DNA of 64,000 bases from Rhynchonema sp. JSB1_4 (taxonomy: Eukaryota > Nematoda > Chromadorea > Monhysterida > Xyalidae). Of this stretch, positions 22,830 through 35,259 are shown one piece after another (positions within the stretch are counted from its first letter, which is position 1; each line of letters begins with the position of its first letter). The notes beneath the pieces are model-generated. The model was not told the DNA's origin. It did not search any database and worked only from the letters and a program-made list of their open reading frames with translations. The stretch covers positions 124,001 to 188,000 of the forward strand of contig JASAMV010004351.1 in NCBI GenBank assembly GCA_030248065.1. Direction: 5' to 3'. The translations under genes were made by a program, and so were the position numbers.

Positions 22830-25800
22830 CTGATTTCCGACGGTTGATGTTTCATCGATTGACGATTGGTAGTCGCACATGAGATCGGCACTGTCGACAC
22901 TCACACTCGACGCCACCGACATTCGCTGCAGACGGACGTTCTTTTTATGTGCGAATGAAACATCAGTGTTGATGGGCGCAACGACGTCGTTCAATTCGGA
23001 CGAACACGACTCGTCGGCTGCAGACTCGAGGCTCCCTGACGGAACAAGGCGAGCGCCGACCACCGGTTTCGTACCGGGAGCTGGAACGTTGTTTTGGAAG
23101 TGCAGCACTGAAGAACGGCTTATGGCAGTTGCAAAAAACTAAGGCGGTTATCAAACACGATGATGATCGACTCGGTCGCATGCGTTTTAGCCTTATCGAT
23201 ACTTGAAGAATGCGGTACCACTAATTTTGACCAGTGTAAAAGTTGCACCAAAAAGCCGTACGTAACCAAGCCTGTCCGGGGCTGACCACCGTGTTTGGCA
23301 CCGCACCCTTGACATTCTCACGTTTGTCAGTGTCCCTCGGTCTGGGCTTGCTCACAAAGCATTTCTCGATCTCACTATATTCGATCACATTTGACTGTGC
23401 GATTGTGTGTTGTATTCGCTGCACCAGATGCATGCTGTGCGGCATGATCTTGGGACTCGGACACAAAGTCTGCTCCGATGGTGGCGGGTCTTTTGGTTTC
23501 TGTTCATTTGTTGCTCCCCCTGTATCGGCATCAATGTCTGCGTACGCCGCCTTCAGCACACCGGAGGTCAGTGGGGATTTTGGAGTGACCTAAAGTAAGG
23601 CGAGACCATTAGTTTGAAAAAAAAACGGAAAATAAGATGTGCGCTTTCGAACAAACTACATGTACGCAACATTGAAAACAAAGCCCCATGTGTTTGTTCA
23701 CCTTTCTCTTCTTCAACTGCGGACTCGGTCGACTGTGCACCGATGTCTGCGATGTTCGTCGTTCGGCATTGTCAACCGTCACATCAGTCCCATTCGAATT
23801 TATGCTCAAACGTTGCACATCGCTCGGCTGACGGGGGAACTCGCTCGGTGGCAACTCAACCATCGGACTATTCTCGACTGTTGATGATTCACTCTCGGCC
23901 AAGGGCGCCACTCCATCATTGTGTTTGGCTGGGGCTGGGGGACGGAGGTAGGGACTCGGTCTTGGCTGCAACCCCGACTGCTTCTGTTGCAACAGCAGAC
24001 TGATTCGGGCATCGGGGGGTTGGTAGGGGTTTGGTTGTTTGGCCGGGATCTTCGCCGCTTTCTCTCTGGTTGCGGCGCTGAGCGCTTTGGCGAACAGACT
24101 TTTGTGCGGCCCACCACTGCTGCTGGCGACTGGTTTTTTGGGTATGACAATCTTTTCCGTGGTTTCAGCCTTGTGTCTTCGGAAAAGGCCGGTGGCCGTT
24201 TTCTGCGGTGCTTTCAACTGCGGTTGTTGTTGACTGGGTCCAGCTTCAATGTTGATTTTCGGTTCTTTCGCTTGTTTCTTCGGCGTGGCACATTGCGACC
24301 GATGCGAACGGAAGCGCGCGAAAATGCTCAGACTCGACGTAGCCTTGACGTGTTTGCCTTTGCCACCGGTCTCCTCTAAACTTGAGGACTTCTGCATTTT
24401 CCCGCTTGCCTTGCGTCCCCCCGAGGAGGCAATGTTGCTCGCGCTGTTGAAATCGTGCGAACAACTGCGTTGGCGCCAGCTGTCCAGCCGCAGCAACGAT
24501 TGAGTGGAGCCTTCGCGGCTTTTCAATGATTCAGAATCTCCGGCTCTGCCAAATCGTCCACTGGCGTTGAACCGGGACATCAACCGATTGCTAACGGCCG
24601 TGAATGGACTCCGGGGTGTCCTTGTTGGGGTTACGGTAGCCGAACTGTCGCCACTCCGACTGCTGTCGGCTGCCACAATTGTGGACGACTCACGTGAACT
24701 CTGCGATGTTGGCCTTGGAGGCGCAGGCGACACGGCCGAGAACTGGAGATTCGGATTCGGACTTGGAGCCGAGGGTGGAGGGATGTAGGGAGGGGCGGCG
24801 ACGGATACTGGGTATTGGGCCTGTTGTTGATGGTGGGAGACGTTGATGCCCTCGGCTTGACCACTATTGTTGTTGTTGTGCGCTGAACCACCGCTGTTGC
24901 GACGCCAGATCTCGTGTGATTTACTGCAAGAAAAATTTGGATTGATTGTCCAGCCTCACTGTTTTCGCTCAAAAACAAAAAATACGGCGCGTCACCTCTT
25001 GATCTGCTGTCTTGGCACACCACTGTGTGTGGCAAGTCGATTCTCAATCACCAGCGAGCCGTCGGCCGTATTACCGTTTTGGTCCGTGTTGTTTTTGTTA
25101 CCGTTAATCTGTAATAAGTCAGAACTTTAGGTTGAAACAAAAACCCAGATTTTGCCAACCAGAAGTTAGTGCAGTGTGCCCTGTACAGTGAACATTGTGG
25201 ACGATGTTTTTTCTCAATCAAACTTCTTTTGGTGACCAAACATGTCAAGCCCACAATCAGGGTATATTATACCTGCACAACGAAGTGCTCTGGAATTGTG
25301 GGCGTGTTGTTTTGGTCGGCGACGAAGCTCTGTTTGCTGTCGGATTTGCTGACGGACGTTTGTGTCTTGATGCTTTCGTTGGACAACGACTCGGGAATGG
25401 TCGGTATGGCTCGGTTGAGTGGCGGACGGACAAACACCGTGCGACGTTCCGGCTCGGGCTCGGGTGGCGCTGCAATGGGAACAGTCGAACGCAGGTATAA
25501 AACTTACTTGGTAATTCGATCGGACTGGATGAATCTGTGCTTTCTTCAGCTCGTGATTTTTTTGTATTGAGGATTTTGCAAGGTTTACTGTCGTTTTTTT
25601 AAATTTCTACCAGTGGAAAAGTTGCGCCCAGACAACAAGGCTACTGTATATAACCAACTTTGACGCAAACATCAATAAATCTCTGATCGGATTTCAAAAG
25701 TCCCATCACCAAATCTTGACCAACCCAATCCTATCATATGTGATGCCGATCAAAACAAAACAAACAACCGATGACTCACGTCTAATTCCGGGAAACAGGA

Positions 25801-28141
25801 TCACAGTGGAGTGATTCCGCGGATACGGATAGGCATTGGATCGGGTCTTATTGCGAACGGACATTGAGTCTTGTGCACTTGAAGCGGAGGAATGATGCGA
25901 CGATTTTTGGTCCTTTTTGAACGATAATTGATTGGTCGTTGATTTGCTGTTGTTGTTGTTGAATCTATTGCTGTGCAGTGACGAAGCTGGTAGTAGTAGT
26001 GGACTAGTGCGACTGCTAGTGGGACTACTCGATGCTCGACTACTAAGCGGCGACTGGTAGGAAGCGCGATTCGCCAGCACGATTGATTTGGTCTCGCGGC
26101 CGACACGCAGTCGCGGACTCCTTGACGAATCAGGCTGTCTTCGACCGGACTTAGACAAGGAATTGGTGGAATGGGAGGACGAGGAGGCGGCACGGAACGA
26201 GTCCCAGATTCGGTCGAGTATGTTCTTGTGATGGTGATGTGACGGTTGATTGCGGGTGCTGGTGTGACGATGGACGGGCTTGGAACCACATTGGACACTG
26301 CCGCTACCGACAAACACCGATGACTCTTGATGACATCGGCGATGTTTGCATGTGGGCGAGAATGTGGGCGGAATCGATGTCGGCTGACCGCCCATAAACC
26401 TGCAACGGCAAACCAGCTGAATATGGTTGCTTTTGACGAATAAAACCACTTTTTTAATGAATAATATATGAGCGATGTGCGTACAGGCCTCACAAATATT
26501 TATGTTATACGTTTTTGAGCTTCGACTTACACACGCAAGTCGTACAGTAACTTGTAGTACACAACCATGAGGAACAAAATGATACAAATAATAGACATTG
26601 CAGTGAGAGAGGGTGCATATTAAAAGCACAGCAAACATAACCAAGCCAGCATCGCAACTGGGGAATAGCACATCAAGCGGCGTGCATGCAAGAAAACAGA
26701 GCACACTGCGGCACTTGAAACGTCACGCTGTTTGATGCGGTGGTTCGAAACATCATAGAGCGTCAGTCATATGCTACATTACTTTGTGAAGAGTTAAAAC
26801 ATGAAAAGTTGAACTACGTGGGCTCATTGGATGACAGACCGTAACTTAGTGACATTTAAAGCTAAACGAGGTCATGCTCTGAACGATACCACAGAAGCCA
26901 CACAAGAAAAATATTATGAAACTGTTCGCTGAGCAGTTATACTGTATGTACTGCTCGCTTTTCACGTTTGCGCGCAGTGTGTTCTGAAACTACGAAATAT
27001 GCCAAAGGGTTGGTTATGCTTGGGGCACTCGGAATGATATGTTGGACGCATGAAAGAGAGGCCACGGGGCAAAGCACCACAAGTGGTGTCAATCAGGGCT
27101 TGAAACTGCAGACAAAGACGTTTGTTTAGAGTGAATGGTGCAAAGTGGCGCACATTGTGCGCTGGGTCTGCGGTTCAGATTTTATGTTGGACAAGAGATC
27201 CACAAGCGAAAACCGCAAATCGACGTTGCAGCGCATGCATCACAGCCCGGAAGCATCAGTCGGACACACGGACATAATAGGACTCAAAACGAGTGCATGT
27301 CGTGCCACACAGTGCGACTCTGGCGAAAAAGTTTGCAATCTAAAAATGTGGAAGCAACGAAACTGCTGATTGAAGAGAAAGCATCAATTTCAAACGGCGG
27401 CTGAAAAAAATCCCGTGCAAACTCAGTGGGTGGCGGTTTTCAGGTCGCAATTACAGGTTGTGCAATCAAAACATGAAAGCTAAGTTGAAGGGCAGATAAC
27501 AGTGTATAGGTGTGTGGGCAGGTCATAATGGAAAGTCAGAAACAGAAATAAAGCTCGCCTATAAGCTTGACGTCGACGGTAGGACAACGTGCAGCAAGGC
27601 AAACCAGCAGCAGCCCGTGCCTATGGCTGTTGTGTGCGCGATAATACGAAACTTGTCACCGTCATGCGTTACTATCATGAAGGCATTCAATTTGAAGGGT
27701 ACCGCAATAATAACATCAGACTCACATTTACGTGGCTCTAGCTACATGTACCCTCAAATGTCAAAATGCCCTTGAATAGCAGCAGTAGCAGCAAGCGCAG
27801 TAATATCGTGCTTTCAGCGCCCAGAGGCATGTGTCACACACAACAGCTCGCGTCCGCATCAAGTTGCCGACACACAACTATGGGACGACAGTTACAGCTG
27901 CGGATAAGATTTGCGCTCCAACACACACACACACAGAGCACAACAAAATGGGCACAAATCTCAAGAAACGGTTCCGTGTGACGCATGAAAGCACCTGAAC
28001 ACCAAGGGAGACATGCACGGTGCAATGATGTGTCCTGTCCCATTGAGATCAGGGGACGATCTTGAAAACTTACCGCAGATGTCGAGGTGGCGAGGTGGTT
28101 GAGTTGCTGCAGCTGGAATTGGCCGGCTGCCGATTGGACAT
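22830..28141 (-). CDS. Large Ser-rich, low-complexity protein, 5' part
   Basis: Seven exons agree in phase: 28141-28074, 26399-25780, 25469-25273, 25108-24996, 24923-23702, 23589-23262 and 23107-22830. They give 942 residues, open at the 3' end. The proposed start is MSNRQPANSSCSNSTTS, placed right after a candidate acceptor. The protein is rich in Ser, Asn, Pro, His and Gln. It has basic clusters (PSPQLKKRK, ATGLFRRHKAETTEK), a Phe/Arg patch (NRLMSRFNASGRFGRAG) and many Ser-x-x-Ser sites suited to kinases. No enzymatic domain is visible. Large disordered proteins with this composition often act as microtubule or actin scaffolds (neuron navigator or CCSER types), but I cannot assign it. It may continue into the coiled-coil exons at 14.8-17.4 kb. 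The donor at 23262 has an alternative at 23266. Confidence 0.68.
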
Positions 28142-28149
28142 GTTTGGCT

Positions 28150-31100
28150 GCGTGCCGTTCTCCGTTGGTGGGGGTAATGTGTGTTTTACGGATTTGTCTC
28201 AATTTCATATGATATGGCAAAGATATTCTGGCACGTTCTTATGTTTGGGCAAGGGATAAAATTGGAAGGCGTTGAGTTTTTAGGGGTGATGATTTTGGAT
28301 AGGGAGAAAATTTTATATAAAATTGTCTGCCCCAAAACAAATTATTTGAAAAGATTGGATCAAACAGTGAGGGCCACGTTAGCGCTTTTTTGTTCAAATA
28401 AAACACAGAGAACAAATTCTCAGAAAAATTTTCGCTGTTTTTCTCACATTTAGAAGCCAAAAAGTAAACAGCCATAACTCAGGTATATGTATGCGCTGAC
28501 GCGCGGAACGAAAACATATTTCTCGCGCGTACAAAATGTTACTTTACTCTTGTGGCCATTACTTGTGGCGGGACATTTTCGGTCGATAGCACACACAGGG
28601 CCTGTACACCTGTTTCAATGGGACAACTATTGCGTTCCCATGCACATAACATTTGAGGTGTCCCACATGGAAAACTACTCGAAGCCGGGTACTTTGGAAA
28701 AGCTAGACATCCGGCTGCATAAGGTCGGGACATGGCTGGCTGTGGATAAATGCGCAGCTACAGCCAAAGCTACAGTCAATAAAATGGCCTTATACCAAAA
28801 CATGGTGGTGGTGGCTTTGGACCTTTTTACCTATACAGTATACGCAGGACCTGGTTACGCGACCACGCACTGGGCATTTGTGAATGTTTTGTTCTGCTCT
28901 TTAGTCAGCAGGACTGTTAATCCAAAGTCCCAATACAAAAGGCCGCTAAGCGGTGGGCTATTGTGTTTGGGCAGGGGTTGTCACGTAAACGGTCACTGAC
29001 AACTACCGTAATAATGAGGCTTTGAACCAATATCTAATGCAAAAATTTCGTCTCTTTTCTGTCCATTTGGCGCGGACAACAGCGCTACGACAATAATCGT
29101 TTATCTACTCAATTCAGCATTTTACGTTTTCCCTATATTTCTTTTGTACTCAGTTTGGGTTGGATACAATTCAGTGCATCGTCAACACCAGTGGACGACG
29201 CGGCGGACTTTTGGTGCCATTAAGCAGGCCCGGGCTAAATGGGTTAACTATCGCTTGACTCCGTCGTTGAAGTGGACAAAAAGTGAACGCCCATGAGCTC
29301 ACGGCACACGCTACATATTATTGGGTATGAAGGACCCAACCCAAAACAACCGATTGCTTTAAACCGGACTTGATGATAATGTGTTTCTGGCTGGGACGGG
29401 CATGGCAAGAAAAACAGTGCTCGCACACAAAAATGCGAAATTAACGGGAACCAAATAACAGAGTACCATAGCGCACCTATATTTGCAGGACAATCAGTTA
29501 CAAACCCAATTGTGCCGTTTTTTTGGAAAGGCTGTGTGCCTGTTTTTTCTGAAAATCAATGGCCAAACACGAACAGTGAAACAGTCCGAAGTCTAACGTT
29601 TGGCAGATTTGTGGTCTGGTTGAGATAAATTGGGGACCAGAGAATAGGGCCCAATGTTGTACCAATTCGAAGTTCATTTGCTGTTCCACTCAGTATCTCA
29701 TGCAATTGAACGCCCGCTTGAACTACGCGAGCAATTTAGAAACGCTGCGCTGCTAGTCGCCGCGCCGTGAGTTATACTTGGGTGCCGAATATATACCATG
29801 GCACCCCATCCACGTTGTAGTGATGCGTCAATCTGTCGTTGTACCCAGGCACTCTCAGGTAACAATATTTACCGCTGAAAAAAACTCGTTGAAACAAAAC
29901 GTTTTGTAGAAGTGGTTGCGGGTTGCAGATAAGCAAGCTATAGTTCTCTCTCACACATGGTTGGAGCTCGTGGCATGCAAAATGCACAAAACGCTGAAAA
30001 ATATGTGCCACTGAAACCGCAAGGCAAAACGAAAAACATCGGAAATATCAGAATGTGGGAACTAAAAAATTAAAGTGCCCATACAGCATGCTCATATGCA
30101 CAGCCAGCTGAACTGAACAGAAGCAACAGAAGCTTGCTGGGGGTTAGAAAGGTGCACAAGCGATACGTGTACCTACATCGCGAACAACTATCTGTCTTCG
30201 AATAAATGAGCAAACATGCACAAAGCGCAAGCGGCAGCCGAACATGAAGAAAATAACAGCCGCATGTGCTGCCGCTGCTTTTGGAAAAATTCCGTTCGGG
30301 AAAAAGTGCAGCGAAAATAGAATTTACGGCACCGTGAGCCAAATAGCAAGCATATGCACATGAAAATAACTTTGCAGCAATATGCCTGGGTTGGGTGCGA
30401 AACGATAACGATAGCGCTATGGAAACATTTACAGGCAAGGCATTGTATTTTGCTCAGTATTGCGAAAGTTGTTTTGTTTACTCAGACCGTCTTTCTTTTT
30501 ATGATGAAAAACTGAAACTTTCGAACGAAGAGTGAAGTGAATGAGTAACGTTTGGTGGAATGCTTCGCCATATTGAAACAACGAAACTTTGCCGCGAAGC
30601 CACACGAGCCTTCAAGCTAATACAAGAGTAACGTCGGAACGGCTAATAAACAAAGACGGGGGAGTATGCATTGCAAACTTTGGCTGAAGAGAGCGGCTGA
30701 TCACATGAAAAAAACTGGTCATCCATATAAAAAGCACCCGAGTCATAACTAACGAAATCTAAGCACCTCATTTATGACCGCACTCCCCTGTTCACGTTGC
30801 TATGGACACAGATATTATCAGCGGATATGAAGATTTTATCACGCCAGTCGGTTCATTGTAACGGGATTTCAGACTCAGAACTGGAACTGCAGAGCCGAAG
30901 TGGTGCATATCGTCCTATATGGGTACCAAAAGCTCATCTCGAGTGGGGGCTAATGAGCGAATGGACCTAGGCTATACGAAGGAAATAGGATGCTTGTGCT
31001 GATACAAGCTATGGCTTGTTAACAAGCTTAACACACCGGTCCGTTTCCTTCCGTACACAGGAGCAATGTCAGTTATTGGGCATAACACGTCGAATTACAA

Positions 31101-32940
31101 CGGACTATAATTTCACTTAACTGCTCTGGCCGTGAGAACCTGGGTTCATGAATATGTAACATGAAGCGTTTAGCCAAGCACTGGGGCACGCTTGTGTGAA
31201 CAAACACTAAAATGCGTATGACAAGCGCTCAGGTTGTAAAATTATGGCAGCAAACGTTTCTGGATGACAAATTGTCGTATAATTTGGGGACAGAAAAACT
31301 AAAATTGAGGCCCGTTCAGTGGGTGACTGAAGACCGATCTGAATATAGCCGGTTTCATTACACGAAAAATGAATAGAAGTTTGATGTGCAGTAATCATGG
31401 CAGGCAAAATTGAAAATTCAAAAAAACAATCTGTTCCGTCTCGTGTATAACGCAACATGAACAAGGTCAAAACATGCAATTTTTGGTGCAATAACAACCT
31501 GACCGCACACATGCGCGTCGCGTACAATGTCGTGTTCCGTGCATTTCAGCGTGCATCATGATGCCCGCCGAACGTATGGCAAGTTATCGCAGTCTAACAA
31601 TGCATGGATGGCCTTTCAACGACATTGGCAAACCCGAAACTCAGAACAGAACAATAGATCACCGTGGTGTTCACATAGTCCAAAAGCCTAACATACAATG
31701 TGATCAGACAATAATATCTGCCCACTTTTGTACAGACTGTCAGCTGAGAGCTGTTTGGAATACAAAAACAAACGGCAACAAAACTTGAAAAACGGACATA
31801 AAATATGCATTGCATAGAGCAAGGACAGCATGGAGGTTCTTCACTTCAGGAAAGAGCTGGATAGGGATAGCATACACCAGAGGCCAAAGGGGAGATAAGT
31901 AAGATACGGGATAAGTGCCTGCAAGGCTTGAGTCGAGCTTGGGGTAGCAAGGATCACTTATTTGAGAGGATCACGCAAGGAGACGAACGCAAGCACCCAA
32001 GATTGAATTTACTTCAAGCAGATTTTCATCCACGAGAAATATCGCCACGACCAACTTTGCCATACCGAGTGTCACGCATAAAACAGCACTTGGGCAATGA
32101 AAACTGTCACGTGACGTTTTTCTTGTCATGCAGCCCTAAACACACAGACCACGCACGATTACTCACATGTCGGCAACTACTTGTACTTGTGCATGGATGG
32201 ATTTATAACGAAGTAAGAAATGCCCCATGTCATAATACAAGCCTGACTGACAAGTAGACAGCTAAGCAAGTGCTGATGATTTCATATACACAAATCGTCC
32301 TCTCACGAACGTGGCATCGGAGAATGAGGCTTGATGAGTTCCTATTTGAAGCAATGTGCTGGCGCTTTTGAAATTGAGTGTGCGTGCATGATGGCATGTG
32401 GTGGATGCTTGCGTGTGGCTGTCTTGCATATGCATTTGCGGTCGTTGGAAACGCCAGTGCACCTGCTAAACTCGGTTTGGTAGCTCAATGTAAAGAAAAA
32501 GAAAATTTCGAAAACCTTACGTTGATAAGAAAAGTTAAAGATCTTTGGAAAATCATCCATGCCTATAAAAGGCAGAAAACGGCGTTTTGAGGCCAGCCAG
32601 TTTTTTTCCGAAAATATAAATTACTATATGCACTAATAGCATATAAAAATAGGCACCCAAAAAACTTGTATTGTACCCCACCCGCCCCGAAAAATCTCCC
32701 CCCCAAACCGGATTCCCCTCAAGATCCCAGGTACACTACCCCCCTACCCGCCCCGGATTTTTCCACCTATGTACCCTAGCCGCTCCGCCAAAGTAGCCAC
32801 AGCAAGCACTGTTCCAAGGTGAAGTGAAAATTTTGAATCTTTCGTGTCAGTTTTTTCAGACCGCAATAGAAAGAAAATCATCAACCCATTCTGTGCTTCG
32901 TTCGATCGCACCACACACGTACAGCCGAACTTGCCTGGGG
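28150..32940. other. Gene-poor intergenic region
   Basis: No exon chain or conserved domain was found. The longest frame (28487-28999, +, 170 codons) has no recognisable domain and no splice partner. C-rich runs with GTACACTACCCCCC at 32670-32760 resemble the interiors of the hAT-like elements further right. They may be an element remnant just upstream of SF3A2. Confidence 0.4.
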
Positions 32941-32973
32941 TTAGCGGTTAGCCCTTGAACTGCTAACTGCGCA

Positions 32974-34583
32974 ATGGATTTCCAGCATCGGGCCGGTGGC
33001 AAAACCGGCGGCGGAGGTGTCGCCTCATGGTGGGTAATTTGTGTTGCTTATTGAACCAAACCAACTAGTCTTGCCTTTGCCTTTTGCAATAATTTTTGTT
33101 TGTTTTGTTTTCCTCTCTCCCCTTGGTCTTGCATGCCGATTAGGAGGCCATAATCGCCGCCATCAGTGAACAGCGACATGCACTTTTCATCGCGGATAAT
33201 CTTTAAGCGTCTATGTACACCTTTTACGATTACCTAAAATAGAAGGGGCCCCGTGTTCTTTCACTCGGTCAAAATTATAAAAAAATTATAATAATAATAA
33301 CAATAATAATAATAATATAATACAAAATTAGAAAAATTATGTTCACGTTTCATCGAGCGAGAACGTTCTAAATTCCATGTTATTTTCGATCGATAGGGGA
33401 CCGTATTTTAGGGGGTCTTGTTCTGAGGAATATGGTATCTTATCTTATCTTCCCGCTTCCCCCATTCAGGTCGGATGCCAATGTTGACCGTCGTGAGCGT
33501 CTCCGACAGTTGGCGTTGGAGACAATTGATCTGCAGAAGGATCCATACTTTATGAAAAACCACCTGGGCGGTTATGAGTGCAAATTGTGCTTGACATTGC
33601 ACAACAATGAAGGCAAGTACTTCGTCTCCTGTGTTACAAAATGTTTATGTTTCGTCTGTTAAAAAATGTTTATGTCTCGTGTGTTAAAAAATGCCTCATC
33701 GAACAATGTTTACAAGGCCGCTCTCTGATATCAATACCAGCGGAGCGGAGAGCGAAGTCTTTCTCGCAGTCATCATTTACCGCGCGCCCGAGATAGCACT
33801 TTGAAACAGTTTATTTGAATCTCACTGTGATGAAGCCCCACTGTTAGGGAGTTGCTGTTGTGCTGAACGTTTCGCTCTCCGTTTGAATAAGTGACAATAT
33901 CAGAGAGCGGCCCAAGCATTCAAAACATTTCAGGTTCGTATTTGGCTCACACGCAGGGCAAAAAGCACCAGGCAAATTTGGCCAGACGTGCAGCTAAGGA
34001 AGCAGCCGAGCAACCATACGGCCAGCCGGCACTCGAGAAACCACGTGTGGAACCGAAGAAGTTCGTGAAAATTGGCCGACCCGGTTACAAGGTATGTTCA
34101 TCAGCATTGCATTCAGGTAAACAAACGGAAGGCAACTTCAAATAAACCCAGGTGACCAAGCAACGCGACAACAATGGTCAACAGTCGCTATTATTCCAAG
34201 TTGATTATCCCGAAATCGCCAACGAAATCACACCGCGTCATCGATTCATGTCCGCTTACGAACAAAAGGTATAACACAAGTAAAGGTGTGCCTCGAAAAT
34301 TATTGATGGTTATCCAAACGACAAGAATTTAGGTTGAACCACCAGACAAGAAGTGGCAGTATCTGCTGTTTGCCGCGGAGCCCTACGAAACAATTGGCTT
34401 CAAAATTCCGAGCCGAGAAGTCGACAAATCTGAAGGCAAATTTTGGACGCTGTGGAATCAGGACACGAAACAGGTGAGAATTGAAATGAGCAATTATCGG
34501 AAAATTCAATTACGTTTATCTCATTGCAGTTCTTCTTGCAAGTACCATTCCGACTCGAACGAGCCCCGGATGAGCAAGAATGA
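32974..34583 (+). CDS. SF3A2: Splicing factor 3A subunit 2
   Basis: Six exons: 32974-33029, 33470-33612, 33934-34091, 34152-34268, 34333-34473 and 34530-34583. The product is 222 residues and starts MDFQHRAGGKTG, as in SF3A2 of other animals. A matrin-type C2H2 zinc finger is intact (C56, C59, H72, H78 in YECKLC...HTQGKKH). The conserved blocks KKFVKIGRPGYK, QSLLFQVDYPEI and RHRFMSAYEQK follow. SF3A2 is part of the U2 snRNP SF3A complex and acts in the nucleus in prespliceosome assembly. The protein ends shortly after KQFFLQVPF, so the Pro-rich C-terminal extension of vertebrate SF3A2 is absent, as in shorter orthologues. Intron 2 (33613-33933) has a GC donor (GCAAGT). The gene faces the ZFAND4 gene tail to tail. 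Confidence 0.97.
33716..33912. repeat. Small inverted-repeat element in SF3A2 intron 2
   Basis: GGCCGCTCTCTGATAT at 33716-33731 is the exact reverse complement of the sequence at 33897-33912. The element fills most of the intron downstream of its GC donor. A short direct repeat (TGTTAAAAAATGTTTATG type) precedes it. Confidence 0.65.
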
Positions 34584-34640
34584 TCGGGTGTCTTTGGCAG
34601 CCTGTTGTTTGTTGTGTTGTGTCTCCGTTTCGTTGGAATG

Positions 34641-34646
34641 AATAAA
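34641..34646 (+). terminator. SF3A2 polyadenylation signal
   Basis: AATAAA lies 58 bases after the SF3A2 stop codon, in the range expected for a polyadenylation hexamer. Confidence 0.6.
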
Positions 34647-35259
34647 CAACAATTAGCGTGTACAGCGATTTCTTCTTGAATGCCTAATATTTTACTTTTC
34701 ATCGCCGACAAAATCTACACCGGATAGAAACGGGATGTATACGTGAAAATGGACATATAAATATGATAATGAAAATCATGAACAAGAGCAGTAATGAGTG
34801 CACAACCGACACGGTGGGTTACGCAAACGGCGTTAGCAGCATTATGAAGCAACAGAGCCAAGGACTAAATGTGCGTGCAGGAGCGAGCTGGTCCACTGAT
34901 AGACGAAGACATAAGCTATAGTAAATTTTTTTAAACTAATTGCCGCGTGCGCCCATTATTAATGTCCATGTCCAAACGTTAACGACGTGCGGTACTGAAA
35001 CATTGCCACAGCCTGGTTGGTTGGTAAGCTGAGCTGCGTATCTATTTGTTGACAGAATGTTTCAAAAGTTGATTTTCGGCTTCAGATCTGGGCACTAACT
35101 GTGGGGCGCACTTCACTGCACGGTAGCGAATTGGGAAATGTACTGTATTGTGCAGAACTACAGAGCTGCGAACGACGCAAATATAACAAAGTCAATTTTG
35201 ACAATTCCAAGGTGACTGCGAAAGGCCAAGCCAGATGACAATGAAAACTCAGTGTTTAT

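Noticed and set aside
28487..28999. 170-codon plus-strand open frame
   Set aside because: No domain, signal peptide or splice partner, and no second copy. Too weak to call, although its length is at the high end for chance.
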